Source of the DNA: an uncultured Christensenella sp.
GTDB lineage: Bacteria > Bacillota > Clostridia > Christensenellales > Borkfalkiaceae
Reading direction: 5' to 3'
Assembly: GCA_910578565.1 (NCBI GenBank)
Contig: CAJTQF010000002.1
Location: 61,658 to 125,657 of the forward strand
Length of the DNA: 64,000 nt
Part shown: positions 7,634 through 16,264 of the stretch, piece by piece
Position numbering within the stretch: the first letter of the stretch is position 1
Layout of the letters: the number at the start of each line of letters is the position of its first letter
Made by a program: the position numbers and the translations under genes
The notes under the pieces: model-generated
What the model was told of the DNA's origin: nothing
Databases searched by the model: none
The model's input: only the letters and a program-made list of their open reading frames with translations

Positions 7634-8773
7634 TTATTTGTTGTTTTCACGAAGTTTTTCCTGCGCTATACGGTACAGCTCTTCCGTGGCAAAGGAAATT
7701 TTCATAATTACGTCCCGCTTGTTTACGGGATGAAGCCAATAGCTGTCGTTGCGGGTGGAAATATCGAGACAGTCGCCGAAAAACTTTTTCTTCTTTCTGT
7801 CGCGGTAATTAAATTCTATATGTACGCTTTCGAGCTCGCTGGGGGCAAGGCGCTTTTCAAAAGGTTCGCCGTAGGCGGTGCAACAAAAATATGTGCCTGT
7901 CATATCCTGACGGAATTTGCCTTTGCCTTGCGCAAAATATTTGTTTTTCGGCAGGGTGTGGACTTCAATCTCGTCTTCGAAACAGTACTCGCCCGACTCA
8001 ACTTCGCGCCGCACGTTTTCGCGCTCCCATTTAAACCAGTCGGGAATATGTTCAAACCGCGTTTCGCCGTCCGTTGCACGCAATCTGCCGTATTCGGTCA
8101 TCTCCCACTTTTTACCGCAATGCCTGCACTCTAAAACCGTACCCTGCGAATACATTTCGTGTTCCCTGCCGCACTCGCAACACTGGTATAAAATACTGTG
8201 CAGTCCGCGCGCGCGTTGGGGGAAACCGATTTTTATTTTATTGTCAAACTGGTATTTGAAATCGTCGTATTCAAAGTTGTTTAAAATGCGTTCGTTAATT
8301 TGCTCTGCCGTAAGGGTTTCAACTTCTTCCGCCGTTGCAACGCACACAAGTTTACCTTTGAGCGGCGTAGGACGGAACTTGTCCTTGTTCCACTGCGGGT
8401 TGCATATAAAATTTCCGTAAGACAAAAGCACCACGACGGGAATGCCGAGATACTTCGCCATTTTTCCGACCGCAGGCGTTATAAAGCTACGCGTACCGTC
8501 AAAAGAATACCGGGCTTCGGGATAAATGCAGACGGGATTTTTATAATGTTCGGCACAGTATTTCATATGCTTTATTAAAACCACGTCTTTTATAAACTTG
8601 CGCTTTGCTATACCGCCCGCCATACGCATAAGAGTAATCGTATTGTCGTGCATAGCGTCGATTGCAACTACGTAGTTCATATTCATAGGTCTTATCGCGC
8701 CGAAAAGTATTCTGAAATCCATTTCGCTTGCATGGTTGGCGAGCAAAAAATAGGGCGGTTTTATACCTTCCAT
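7634..8773 (-). CDS. PlsC-like acyltransferase with zinc-ribbon insert (main part of a frameshifted gene)
   Basis: Lysophospholipid acyltransferase-like protein. The catalytic HxxxxD block reads NHASEMD near residues 12-18, and the second motif reads CIYPEARYS near 98-106. After the acyltransferase core there is a four-cysteine zinc-ribbon-like element (CCECG, then CRHCG, around residues 214-237) and a C-terminal region of about 130 residues I do not recognise. This frame has no ribosome binding site at the ATG of 8773, and the protein would start abruptly just before the catalytic histidine. The missing N-terminus is encoded upstream (8776-8904) in the neighbouring frame, so this is best read as the second part of one gene joined by a -1 frameshift or broken by a one-base deletion. 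Confidence 0.75.
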   Translation of the reverse strand: MEGIKPPYFLLANHASEMDFRILFGAIRPMNMNYVVAIDAMHDNTITLMRMAGGIAKRKFIKDVVLIKHMKYCAEHYKNPVCIYPEARYSFDGTRSFITPAVGKMAKYLGIPVVVLLSYGNFICNPQWNKDKFRPTPLKGKLVCVATAEEVETLTAEQINERILNNFEYDDFKYQFDNKIKIGFPQRARGLHSILYQCCECGREHEMYSQGTVLECRHCGKKWEMTEYGRLRATDGETRFEHIPDWFKWERENVRREVESGEYCFEDEIEVHTLPKNKYFAQGKGKFRQDMTGTYFCCTAYGEPFEKRLAPSELESVHIEFNYRDRKKKKFFGDCLDISTRNDSYWLHPVNKRDVIMKISFATEELYRIAQEKLRENNK

Positions 8774-8775
8774 AT

Positions 8776-8904
8776 TTACTTTTTTGCATACAAAATCGCG
8801 TTCTTCAATACGGGGTACGCCGCAACCGATTTTGCTATACCCATTAAAAGCCTGTTGGGCTTTTTGGGTTTTACTTTGAAATTGTAGTGTGAAACTTTTT
8901 TCAT
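8776..8904 (-). CDS. N-terminal part of the frameshifted PlsC-like acyltransferase
   Basis: This 42-codon reading frame starts at an ATG 7 nt after a good promoter and ends in TAA two bases before the ATG of the acyltransferase frame. It encodes a basic N-terminus followed by a hydrophobic stretch (LLMGIAKSVAAYPVLKNAIL), as expected just upstream of a PlsC catalytic motif. The last codons are GCA AAA AAG TAA, containing the slippery heptamer A AAA AAG. A -1 shift there would read on as KKVNMEG straight into the acyltransferase frame, giving a protein of about 423 residues. Confidence 0.65.
   Translation of the reverse strand: MKKVSHYNFKVKPKKPNRLLMGIAKSVAAYPVLKNAILYAKK
8779..8786 (-). other. 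A AAA AAG slippery heptamer at a frame junction
   Basis: On the minus strand the in-frame codons AAA AAG, preceded by an A, form the same heptamer used for -1 frameshifting in Escherichia coli dnaX. The zero-frame stop TAA follows at once. No strong stimulatory stem-loop was seen downstream. A simple loss of one A from an A7 run gives the same picture. Confidence 0.6.
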
Positions 8905-8911
8905 TTTCACC

Positions 8912-8940
8912 ATTTTATCACAATACTCCAAGCAGGTCAA
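8912..8940 (-). promoter_or_regulatory. Promoter of the frameshifted acyltransferase, near-leaderless
   Basis: On the minus strand TTGACC (8935-8940), a 17-bp spacer and TAAAAT (8912-8917) precede the ATG at 8904 by 7 nt. The transcript would begin 0-1 nt before the start codon. It supports 8904 as the true start of the gene. Confidence 0.7.
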
Positions 8941-8970
8941 TGGTTATGTAATATCTGTTCGGTATTTACA

Positions 8971-9001
8971 AAAAATCCCGCCGTAAAACGGCGGGATTTT
9001 T
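8971..9001. terminator. Bidirectional-looking terminator after the metallo-beta-lactamase-fold gene
   Basis: ATCCCGCCGT pairs with ACGGCGGGAT around an AAA loop and is flanked by A and T runs on both sides. It lies 5 bp beyond the stop of the minus-strand gene ending at 9006. Confidence 0.85.
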
Positions 9002-9005
9002 AATT

Positions 9006-10427
9006 TTAAGCATTCCAGACGCGGTGTTCTTTAAACCAGTCCGTGTCCTTTAAAATCGTGTCGTTACCGGAACACCAGAGTTTGAGCCTTCCGCCCGAAG
9101 AATAGAAAACTATATTCCCGTTCATAGAAGTATGACCGTAGCCCGACTGCGATACAAAATTACCGTTGTTTAGTTCGGGCAAATCGGTTGCGAGCGTGGT
9201 AACGTAAATATTTTCGGTATAGCGGCTGACGTTGTCTATCATCTGCTGGGTAGGAAAAGTATTCGCGTCGACTTTGGTATATTCGGGCGAACCCGCGCAA
9301 CAGCAAACCGCCACGTATTTTGGCTTTATCACGCTTAAAAGTTTGCTTGACGAAGAAGTTTTACTTCCGTGATGACCCGCTTTGTAAAGCTCTACTTCGG
9401 GCAGAACGTCGTACTCCGATTTACTGTTTGAAGACTGAGAATAGTAGTCCACCATTCTGCTTTCGCCGTCTTCTTCCAAATCGCCGGTAAAAAGATAATT
9501 CCTGTTGCCACCCGCGAGTTCTTCGGTAAGAAGGGTAACTACGGAATAATTGTTTTCATCGGCAGAACTGTTGTAATAATAGTAATTATAAAGTATGTTT
9601 ATTGAAATTTTTCTGTTTTCGTCAAGAAAATACTGTCTTTGCGCGCCGCCTACGCCTTCGTAACACTGGCTTGCGGTGAACACTTGCGTATCTTGTGTTT
9701 TAACGTAATCAACCGCATCGAGATACTCGCTGTAAAGGGTCGGGTTGCCTTTATCCGTAACAAGCGGTTTTCCGTTTCCGTCTTTTCCCGCTTTATCGAA
9801 CTGTATAAACGTACCCACTTCATATTGATAAAGTATTCCCGTTCTCGAACTGCCGCTCTTCGTACCTATCAGACCTGCAATATGGTCTTCGTCGGAATGG
9901 GTCGCTATAACGTAATCCAGCTTGCCGTCAACGTATTCGTCAAGATAGGGTTTTACATAAGCCGCGCTGTTCTTTTGCGAACCGCAGTCTATCAACACTT
10001 CGATCTCGCCGCAGTCTATCAAAATACAGTCGCCCGTAGCTTTGTTGCCGAGTTCGATAAAATGTATTGACAAATCAGAACTTCTGGCGCCCGCTTCGTC
10101 GCCGGCAATCGTGTTGTTGTCAAAACCGCAAGCGATACAAATATTGTCGCCGTTAAAAGTATGGTTGCCCGTTGCGGTGATAATCTCCGACTGTTTTTCG
10201 CCGCAAACTATGCAATCGCGCCATTTTTCACCGTCTGAACCGCACGTCGCTTCGGTGGACACCGTCCAACCGCTCCATTCGTGTTCGCCCGTTCCCAAAA
10301 ATTTATGGAACACAGACGGCTTTACGAAATACAGCACTACGATTGCTATTATAATTACCGCTAATATCACGGCGGTAACGCAAATTAATATGCGTCTGTT
10401 TTTAGCTTTTGTTTTTTTACTTGCCAT
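9006..10427 (-). CDS. Membrane-anchored metallo-beta-lactamase-fold hydrolase (ComEC C-domain-like)
   Basis: Protein of 473 residues with a basic N-terminus and one transmembrane anchor (about residues 10-33), so the rest is probably outside the cell. Next come repeated Cys pairs (CIVCG, CIACG; about 60-100) of the kind found in clostridial surface proteins. The catalytic domain has the metal motif THSDEDH and later KAGHHGS, as in the ComEC/Rec2-related branch of the metallo-beta-lactamase fold. No competence membrane channel is present, so a role in DNA uptake is not implied; nuclease or phosphodiesterase activity is possible. It follows valS by 7 bp and has AAGG upstream of its ATG. Confidence 0.8.
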   Translation of the reverse strand: MASKKTKAKNRRILICVTAVILAVIIIAIVVLYFVKPSVFHKFLGTGEHEWSGWTVSTEATCGSDGEKWRDCIVCGEKQSEIITATGNHTFNGDNICIACGFDNNTIAGDEAGARSSDLSIHFIELGNKATGDCILIDCGEIEVLIDCGSQKNSAAYVKPYLDEYVDGKLDYVIATHSDEDHIAGLIGTKSGSSRTGILYQYEVGTFIQFDKAGKDGNGKPLVTDKGNPTLYSEYLDAVDYVKTQDTQVFTASQCYEGVGGAQRQYFLDENRKISINILYNYYYYNSSADENNYSVVTLLTEELAGGNRNYLFTGDLEEDGESRMVDYYSQSSNSKSEYDVLPEVELYKAGHHGSKTSSSSKLLSVIKPKYVAVCCCAGSPEYTKVDANTFPTQQMIDNVSRYTENIYVTTLATDLPELNNGNFVSQSGYGHTSMNGNIVFYSSGGRLKLWCSGNDTILKDTDWFKEHRVWNA

Positions 10428-10434
10428 AATTACC

Positions 10435-13050
10435 TTAAAGCGACTTTAATTGGTTTAAAATCTTTTCACGCATTTCTATATATTTATTCAGTTTTGCGCG
10501 TTCGTCGTCAACAAGTTTTTTAGGCGCTTTGGAAATAAAGCCGGAATTGTTCAGCTTGCCGTCTGCGCGGGCGATTTCCGCTGTTATCTTTTCAAGCTCG
10601 CCTTCCAGTCTCGCCTTTTCTTTTTCCAAATCTACAAGTTCGCCCATAGGAATATAAATGGTGCAGATTGCAAGCACTTTGGTTATTGCGTTTGCGCCCG
10701 CTTCTTCCGCAGAAGAAACAAATTTAATCCCTTTCGCGCCCGCGAGTTTCAAAATGCTGTCTTCGTTCTGTGAAATGAGCCTTTTACTTTCCGTGGCGAT
10801 ATAAAGTTGAACCTTTTTCGAAGGCGGGCAGTCCATTTCCGTCTTTACGGCGCGCACAGCCTTTATTATATCCATAATTCCCGCAAAGGACTGCGCGTCC
10901 TTTTTATACGCCAGTTTGGAGTTGTAACGGGGAAACTCCGCCGTCATAACCGTACCGCTTGTATTGGGAAGATTTTTATAAATTTCGTCCGTAATGAAAG
11001 GAATGAACGGGTGCAAAAGTTTAAGCGCGTTTTCAAGCACGAACAAAAGAACGGAAACAGCCCCTTCCTTTTTTGACTTGTCGTCCGAATACAGCACGGG
11101 TTTTACAAGCTCTATATACCAGTCGCAGAAATCGGACCACATAAAATCGTACATAATCTGGCAGGCAATGCCCAGCTCGAACTTGTTCATAGCAAGGGTC
11201 ACGTCGCGTATGGACGACTGAAGCCTTGCGATAATCCACTTGTCCGCGGACGTAAGTTTAATTTCCGAGAGTGGTTTTGCTTCAACGCCTTCGGCGTTCA
11301 TTATTACAAACCTGCTAGCGTTCCATATTTTGTTCATAAAGTTACGGCAGCTTTCAACCTTGGTATCCGAATAACGGGTATCGTTCCCGGGAGCAACCCC
11401 CTGCAACAGCGAAAAGCGCAGGCTGTCCGCGCCATATTTTTCAATAACTTCCAAAGGGTCTACGCCATTGCCGAGCGACTTGGACATCTTTCTGCCTTTT
11501 TCGTCGCGCACGAGTCCGTGAATCAGAACGTCGCGGAACGGAACTTTGCGCATATGTTCAAGTCCCGAAAAAATCATTCTGGCAACCCAGAAAAATATTA
11601 TGTCGTAACCGGTTACAAGCACGTCGCCGGGGTAAAAATATTCAAGGTCGGACGTGTCGTCGGGATAGCCGAGCGTTGAAAAAGGCCACAGCGCCGCAGA
11701 AAACCAGGTATCTAAAACGTCTTCGTCCTGCGCAAGATTTTTGCTTCCGCAGTGCGGGCAAACTTCGGGGTCGTTTTTGGCGCAGATTTCTTCACCGCAG
11801 TCGGCGCAGTACCATACGGGTATCCTATGCCCCCACCAGAGCTGGCGCGAGATACACCAGTCCTTTACGTTTTCCATCCAGTTATAGTAAACCTTTGCAA
11901 ACCGCTCGGGAACAAAGGTGATTTTTTTATCTATTACCGCGTTTATAGCGGGGCGGGCAAGCCCCTTCATTTTTACAAACCACTGCCTTGAAACCAGCGG
12001 TTCTACCGTGGAATTGCAACGGTAGCAGTGCCCCACGTTGTGCGCGTGCGGCTGTACCTTAACAAGCGCGCCGCAGGTTTTCAACTCTTCCACAAGTTTT
12101 TTGCGGCATTCATATCTGTCAAGACCGCAAAACTTGCCCGCAAGGTCGTTCATAGTGCCGTCGTCGTTCATAACTCGCACAACGGGCAGCTTGTGTCTCA
12201 GTCCCACTTCGTAGTCGTTGGGATCGTGCGCGGGCGTGATTTTGACGCAACCTGTGCCGAATTCCATATCCGCGTGTTCGTCGCCCACAATGGGGATAGC
12301 CTTGCCGACGACGGGCAGAATTACGTTTTTGCCTATTAAATGTTTATATCTCTTATCTTCGGGGTTTACCGCAACGGCGGTATCGCCGAACATTGTTTCG
12401 GGACGGGTAGTCGCAACTTCGAGACATACGTCTTCGCCTTCAACAGGATAATTGATATGCCAGAAAAACCCGCTTTCTTCTTCGTAAATTACTTCCGCGT
12501 CCGAAAGCGCCGTCTTACAGCAGGGGCACCAGTTGATTATCCTGTTTCCCCTGTAAATAAGTTTTTTGTTGTAGAGATTTACAAACACTTCGCGAACGGC
12601 TTTCGAACACTTTTCGTCCATAGTGAAAGTAAGGCGCGACCAATCGCAGGACGAACCCAACTTTTTCAGCTGCTGTACAATGCGCGCATTATATTTGTCC
12701 TTCCACTGCCACACGCGCTTTAAAAAGCCTTCTCTCCCCAGACTTTCCTTGCTTTCGCCTTCCGCCTTAATCTGCTCTACCACCTTTACTTCCGTTGCTA
12801 TAGAAGCGTGGTCTGTGCCGGGCAGCCAAAGGGCGCAGTAACCCTGCATACGCTTGAAACGTATGACCGCGTCCTGCATAGTTTCGTCCATGGCGTGTCC
12901 CATATGGAGCTGTCCCGTTATATTGGGGGGCGGCATCATTACCGTAAACGGCACCTTGTTATCGTTGCGCACGGCTTTAAAGCAACCGCCTTCTTCCCAT
13001 TCCCTGTAAAGTCTGTCCTCAAAGTCTTTGGGATTGTAAGTCTTTTCCAT
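10435..13050 (-). CDS. valS: Valine--tRNA ligase
   Basis: Class I aminoacyl-tRNA synthetase charging tRNA-Val. The HIGH-type motif is HMGH (49-52) in PPNITGQLHMGHAMDE, and KMSKS lies near residue 521. The editing domain sits between them, and a Lys/Glu-rich coiled coil forms the C-terminus (about 805-871). The length of 871 residues is typical. AGAGG precedes the ATG. No T-box leader fits in the roughly 150 bp upstream. Confidence 0.97.
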   Translation of the reverse strand: MEKTYNPKDFEDRLYREWEEGGCFKAVRNDNKVPFTVMMPPPNITGQLHMGHAMDETMQDAVIRFKRMQGYCALWLPGTDHASIATEVKVVEQIKAEGESKESLGREGFLKRVWQWKDKYNARIVQQLKKLGSSCDWSRLTFTMDEKCSKAVREVFVNLYNKKLIYRGNRIINWCPCCKTALSDAEVIYEEESGFFWHINYPVEGEDVCLEVATTRPETMFGDTAVAVNPEDKRYKHLIGKNVILPVVGKAIPIVGDEHADMEFGTGCVKITPAHDPNDYEVGLRHKLPVVRVMNDDGTMNDLAGKFCGLDRYECRKKLVEELKTCGALVKVQPHAHNVGHCYRCNSTVEPLVSRQWFVKMKGLARPAINAVIDKKITFVPERFAKVYYNWMENVKDWCISRQLWWGHRIPVWYCADCGEEICAKNDPEVCPHCGSKNLAQDEDVLDTWFSAALWPFSTLGYPDDTSDLEYFYPGDVLVTGYDIIFFWVARMIFSGLEHMRKVPFRDVLIHGLVRDEKGRKMSKSLGNGVDPLEVIEKYGADSLRFSLLQGVAPGNDTRYSDTKVESCRNFMNKIWNASRFVIMNAEGVEAKPLSEIKLTSADKWIIARLQSSIRDVTLAMNKFELGIACQIMYDFMWSDFCDWYIELVKPVLYSDDKSKKEGAVSVLLFVLENALKLLHPFIPFITDEIYKNLPNTSGTVMTAEFPRYNSKLAYKKDAQSFAGIMDIIKAVRAVKTEMDCPPSKKVQLYIATESKRLISQNEDSILKLAGAKGIKFVSSAEEAGANAITKVLAICTIYIPMGELVDLEKEKARLEGELEKITAEIARADGKLNNSGFISKAPKKLVDDERAKLNKYIEMREKILNQLKSL

Positions 13051-13199
13051 AAAAACCTCTTAAATAAATCCTTTTTATTATAACCCATACCGGCTTTGGT
13101 TGTCAAACGCAAATAATCGGAGCATACAATGTATTATTAAATTTTTCAGGCGGCGGCAATACATAATTTAAGGTTGGCGCACGCCCAAGGAGTAATACA

Positions 13200-14195
13200 T
13201 TGAAAAAAAGGCTTGTATTAGTGCTTCTTTCAGTCGTAATGGCAATGGTTATCCCTTTCTCTTTTGCGGCTTGTAAGAAAAACGGCAAACTTATAAGAAT
13301 TAACGAAGTCACACATTCGGTATTCTACGCGCCCATGTATCTTGCGGACGCGCTGGGATACTTCGGCGATGAAGATATCGAGATTGAAATCACCAACGGC
13401 GGCGGAGCCGACGCTACTATGGCGGCGGTACTTTCCGGCGCGGCGGATATAGGTTTCTGCGGTCCCGAAGCGGTAATTTACGTTGCAATCGGCGGCAGTA
13501 ACGACAGCCCCAAAGTATTCGGTCAGCTTACCAAGCGCGACGGAAGTTTTCTTGTGGGCAGGGAAAAAATAGACAACTTTGACTGGAGTATGCTTGAAGG
13601 AAAATCTATCCTTGCGGGCAGACAGGGCGGCGTTCCCGCTATGACTTTCGAATACGTGCTGAACAAGTTGGGCGTAAACGCTACTCTGAATTACGACGTT
13701 GCGTTCAATATGATGACCGCGGCGTTTGAAAGCGGCGTTTCAGACTACTGCACTATGTTCGAACCCACCGCGTCCGCATATCAGGCGGCAGGCAAGGGCT
13801 ATATAGTAGCTTCCGTCGGTCAGGATTCGGGCGAACTCCCCTACACCTGCTATATGGCGAAAGACAGCTATATAAAGAAAAACGGCGACAAGATAGAAGG
13901 CTTTTTACGCGCTGTAACCAAGGCTACAAAGTACCTGCTTGCAACCGACAGCGCAACCGTTGCAAAACAGATTGCAACCTACTTTGACGGCACAAGCGAA
14001 GCGAGCCTGAAAACTTCGATTGACAGTTATAAATCAATCGACGCCTGGGTAACAAATATGGCAATGAAGGAAAGCGTGCTTACCTATTTGCAGGACATTA
14101 TGGAGCACGCCGGCGAACTTGAAAAACGCGTTGCGTTCAACGATTTGGTAATTACCGAAACGGCGCAAAAGGTATACGACGAAATTTACGGATAA
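13200..14195 (+). CDS. ABC transporter substrate-binding lipoprotein, NMT1/THI5-like
   Basis: Extracellular solute-binding protein for a NitT/TauT-type importer. The signal peptide is basic, then hydrophobic, and ends in FAAC, so Cys25 is the predicted lipidation site. The mature part has the periplasmic-binding fold of the NMT1/SsuA group (for example FYAPMYLADALGYF and the GAADIGFCGPEA block). The start codon is TTG with AAGGAG seven bases upstream. It overlaps the ATPase gene by one base (TAATG). The ligand cannot be read from sequence; sulfonates, pyrimidine precursors or riboflavin-like compounds are all known for relatives. Confidence 0.85.
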   Translation: MKKRLVLVLLSVVMAMVIPFSFAACKKNGKLIRINEVTHSVFYAPMYLADALGYFGDEDIEIEITNGGGADATMAAVLSGAADIGFCGPEAVIYVAIGGSNDSPKVFGQLTKRDGSFLVGREKIDNFDWSMLEGKSILAGRQGGVPAMTFEYVLNKLGVNATLNYDVAFNMMTAAFESGVSDYCTMFEPTASAYQAAGKGYIVASVGQDSGELPYTCYMAKDSYIKKNGDKIEGFLRAVTKATKYLLATDSATVAKQIATYFDGTSEASLKTSIDSYKSIDAWVTNMAMKESVLTYLQDIMEHAGELEKRVAFNDLVITETAQKVYDEIYG

Positions 14196-14920
14196 TGCTT
14201 ACTTTTAAAGACGTAACTTACACTTACCACACTAAACAGGGTGAAACCACAGCCGTGAAGGATATGAACTTTTCCGTTGAAGACGGGCAGTTCGTGTCCG
14301 TAATAGGACCTTCCGGCTGCGGCAAAACCACAATACTTTCGATTGCCGCGGGACTGCTGTTGCCGTCTTCGGGCGAAGTTAAGCGGGACACGGGCGAGTT
14401 CGGCTATATGCTGCAACGCGACGCGCTGTTCCCTTGGCGGACGGTGGAACAAAACATTTTTCTGCCGCTTGAAGTTAAAAAGCGCAACACCCCCGCCATG
14501 CGCGAACGCGCGATAAACCTTGCCGAAAAGTACGGGCTTAAAGACTTTTTAAAAAAGACCCCTTCCCAGCTTTCGGGCGGAATGCGGCAGAGAGTGGCGC
14601 TTATCAGGACGCTTGCGGCAGGACCGGAAATCCTGTTGCTTGACGAACCTTTTTCTGCGCTGGACTACCAGACAAGGCTGGAAGTATGCGACGACGTTCA
14701 GGGGATTATAAAGAGCGAAAAAAAGACCGCGCTGCTTGTCACGCACGATATTTCGGAAGCGATAGCTCTATCCGACAAGGTCGTTGTTCTTTCCGCCCGC
14801 CCTGCCAAAGTTGTTGCGGAGCATCTTATAGAGTTCGGCGAAGGAAGCCCCAAAAAGCGCCGCGAGTGCAGCGATTTTTCCGCTATGTTCGAAGTTCTCA
14901 GAAAAGAACTGGGAATATAA
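14195..14920 (+). CDS. ABC transporter ATP-binding protein (SsuB/TauB-like)
   Basis: Cytosolic ATPase of the importer. Walker A is GPSGCGKTT (near 35-43), the Q-loop is YMLQRD, the signature is LSGGMRQR, Walker B is ILLLDEPFSALD, and the H-loop is LVTHD. The length of 241 residues fits SsuB/TauB. It starts inside the stop codon of the binding-protein gene, so translation is coupled. Confidence 0.93.
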   Translation: MLTFKDVTYTYHTKQGETTAVKDMNFSVEDGQFVSVIGPSGCGKTTILSIAAGLLLPSSGEVKRDTGEFGYMLQRDALFPWRTVEQNIFLPLEVKKRNTPAMRERAINLAEKYGLKDFLKKTPSQLSGGMRQRVALIRTLAAGPEILLLDEPFSALDYQTRLEVCDDVQGIIKSEKKTALLVTHDISEAIALSDKVVVLSARPAKVVAEHLIEFGEGSPKKRRECSDFSAMFEVLRKELGI

Positions 14921-14956
14921 TAAACCTTTCGGCATAACTACAAAAGGAACACTCAA

Positions 14957-15763
14957 ATGAAAAAGAAGACTAAACCAACCTACTCGCGCGAACATCTCGC
15001 GTACTTAAAAAAGATAAAGCACAAAAAGATTTTTATAACCCTGTCGCGCATATTCATACTTGCGCTTGTTCTGGGCATATGGGAACTTTGCGCGCAGCTT
15101 CAGGTTATAGACCCGTTTATAACCAGTTCGCCGTCAAGGGTGTGCCTGACCATAGCCGAGCTGTACAAAAACGGCTCTCTGTTTTACCACATAGGCATTA
15201 CCCTTATGGAAACTATGGTGGGTTTTGTGCTTGCGGTTATATTGGGTTACGCCGTGGCGATAGTGCTTTGGTCAAGCGAAACGGTAAGAAAGGTTTTAGA
15301 ACCGTATATCGTAGTTTTAAACTCGCTTCCCAAAATTGCGCTGGGTCCGTTGATTATAATCTGGATAGGAACCGGTTACGACGCGATCATTTTTATGACC
15401 GTGATAGTTTCGATAATAGTCTGTATAATGAATATGCTTGCCGGCTTTATTGCGGTGGATAAAACCAAACTTCTTTTAATGAAGTCTATGGGTGCGGGCA
15501 AGGCGACAACGCTTTTAAAACTTATAATCCCCGCGTCTCTCCCCACCCTTATCAGCACGTTAAAAGTTGCAGTGGGGCTTGCCTGGATCGGCTCTATTAT
15601 GGGCGAGTATATTGTATCCCGCGCGGGACTGGGGTATCTGATAGTTTACGGCGGTCAGGTGTTTAAACTGGACCTTGTTATGACGGCTACCTTTATTCTC
15701 TGCGTGCTTGCCGGCGGTATGTACGGAATAATATCGATAATAGAAAAACACGTTACAAAGTAA
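14957..15763 (+). CDS. ABC transporter permease (SsuC/TauC-like)
   Basis: Inner-membrane permease of 268 residues with about six transmembrane helices. The EAA-type coupling loop is around residues 175-205 (GAGKATTLLKLIIPASLPTL). It is preceded by AAGGAAC and follows the ATPase by 36 bp. It completes a three-gene importer that ends at the terminator near 15800. Confidence 0.92.
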   Translation: MKKKTKPTYSREHLAYLKKIKHKKIFITLSRIFILALVLGIWELCAQLQVIDPFITSSPSRVCLTIAELYKNGSLFYHIGITLMETMVGFVLAVILGYAVAIVLWSSETVRKVLEPYIVVLNSLPKIALGPLIIIWIGTGYDAIIFMTVIVSIIVCIMNMLAGFIAVDKTKLLLMKSMGAGKATTLLKLIIPASLPTLISTLKVAVGLAWIGSIMGEYIVSRAGLGYLIVYGGQVFKLDLVMTATFILCVLAGGMYGIISIIEKHVTK

Positions 15764-15787
15764 CTTTAAATTGCTTTGCAACTTAAA

Positions 15788-15813
15788 AAAAGACTTCCGC
15801 AAGGGAGTCTTTT
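15788..15813. terminator. Terminator between the ABC operon and the XRE genes
   Basis: AAAAGACT pairs with AGTCTTTT with a GCAA tetraloop at the tip. The A/T flanks let it serve both the plus-strand importer operon and the convergent XRE gene ending at 15824. Confidence 0.8.
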
Positions 15814-15823
15814 AATTATTCTT

Positions 15824-16030
15824 TTAATCGTCTGTCAAACCCAGCAAATAATCTGCGGATACGTTGAAATACTTTGCGAGCAAAACAATTGCTTCCGCAT
15901 TGGGTACCCGCATTTCATTTTCCCACTGCGTTACAGCCGAATGCCCTAAACCTAATTGTTTTGATAATTGCCTTTGACTTAACTCTTTTTCGCTTCTTAA
16001 ATATTTTAATCTTTCCGCAAAAGTTTTCAT
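15824..16030 (-). CDS. XRE-family transcriptional regulator, copy 1
   Basis: Small DNA-binding protein of 68 residues that is one Cro/C1-type helix-turn-helix. It begins MKTFAERLKYLRSEKELSQ, has the recognition-helix segment LGLGHSAVTQWENEM and ends YFNVSADYLLGLTDD. The start at 16030 was chosen because it matches the paralogue at 16052-16258; an upstream in-frame ATG falls in the intergenic gap. It has its own extended -10 five bases before the ATG and no ribosome binding site. The target is unknown. Confidence 0.88.
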   Translation of the reverse strand: MKTFAERLKYLRSEKELSQRQLSKQLGLGHSAVTQWENEMRVPNAEAIVLLAKYFNVSADYLLGLTDD

Positions 16031-16035
16031 AAGTA

Positions 16036-16066
16036 AATATATCAAAATCGGTTAATCGTCTGTCAA
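16036..16066 (-). promoter_or_regulatory. Promoter of XRE copy 1, leaderless type
   Basis: An extended -10 TGATATATT (16036-16044, minus strand) lies 5 nt before the ATG. A TTGACA (16061-16066) is 19 bp upstream, inside the 3' end of XRE copy 2. No Shine-Dalgarno sequence is present. Confidence 0.5.
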
Positions 16067-16258
16067 ACCCAGCAAATAATCTGCGGATACGTTGAAATAC
16101 TTTGCAAGCAAAACTATCGCTTCCGCATTGGGTATACGCATCTCACTTTCCCATCTTTGTATTGCAGCATTACTTATTTTTAATTCATTAGCTAATTGCC
16201 TTTGACTTAACTCTTTTTCGTTTCTTAAATACTTTAATCGTTCGGCAAAAATTTTCAT
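16052..16258 (-). CDS. XRE-family transcriptional regulator, copy 2
   Basis: Paralogue of the neighbouring gene, also 68 residues. The N-terminus (ERLKYLR-EKELSQRQL) and the last 25 residues are nearly identical between copies, while the recognition-helix region differs (LKISNAAIQRWESEM here, LGLGHSAVTQWENEM in copy 1). This is a tandem duplication in which the DNA-contact helix diverged, so the two probably bind different operators. An extended -10 sits 6 nt before the ATG. Confidence 0.88.
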   Translation of the reverse strand: MKIFAERLKYLRNEKELSQRQLANELKISNAAIQRWESEMRIPNAEAIVLLAKYFNVSADYLLGLTDD

Positions 16259-16264
16259 ATAAAA

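Noticed and set aside
13100..13130. TTGTCA and TACAAT upstream of the ABC importer as a promoter
   Set aside because: The spacer is 19 bp and both boxes are imperfect; it is possible but too weak to annotate.
13051..13199. Possible thiamine-type riboswitch or T-box between valS and the ABC importer
   Set aside because: None of the conserved TPP-riboswitch or T-box sequence blocks is present, and the space is too short for a T-box.
13103..13312. 69-codon minus-strand ORF between valS and the ABC importer
   Set aside because: It is antisense to the lipoprotein signal peptide, and no recognisable domain or ribosome binding site supports it.
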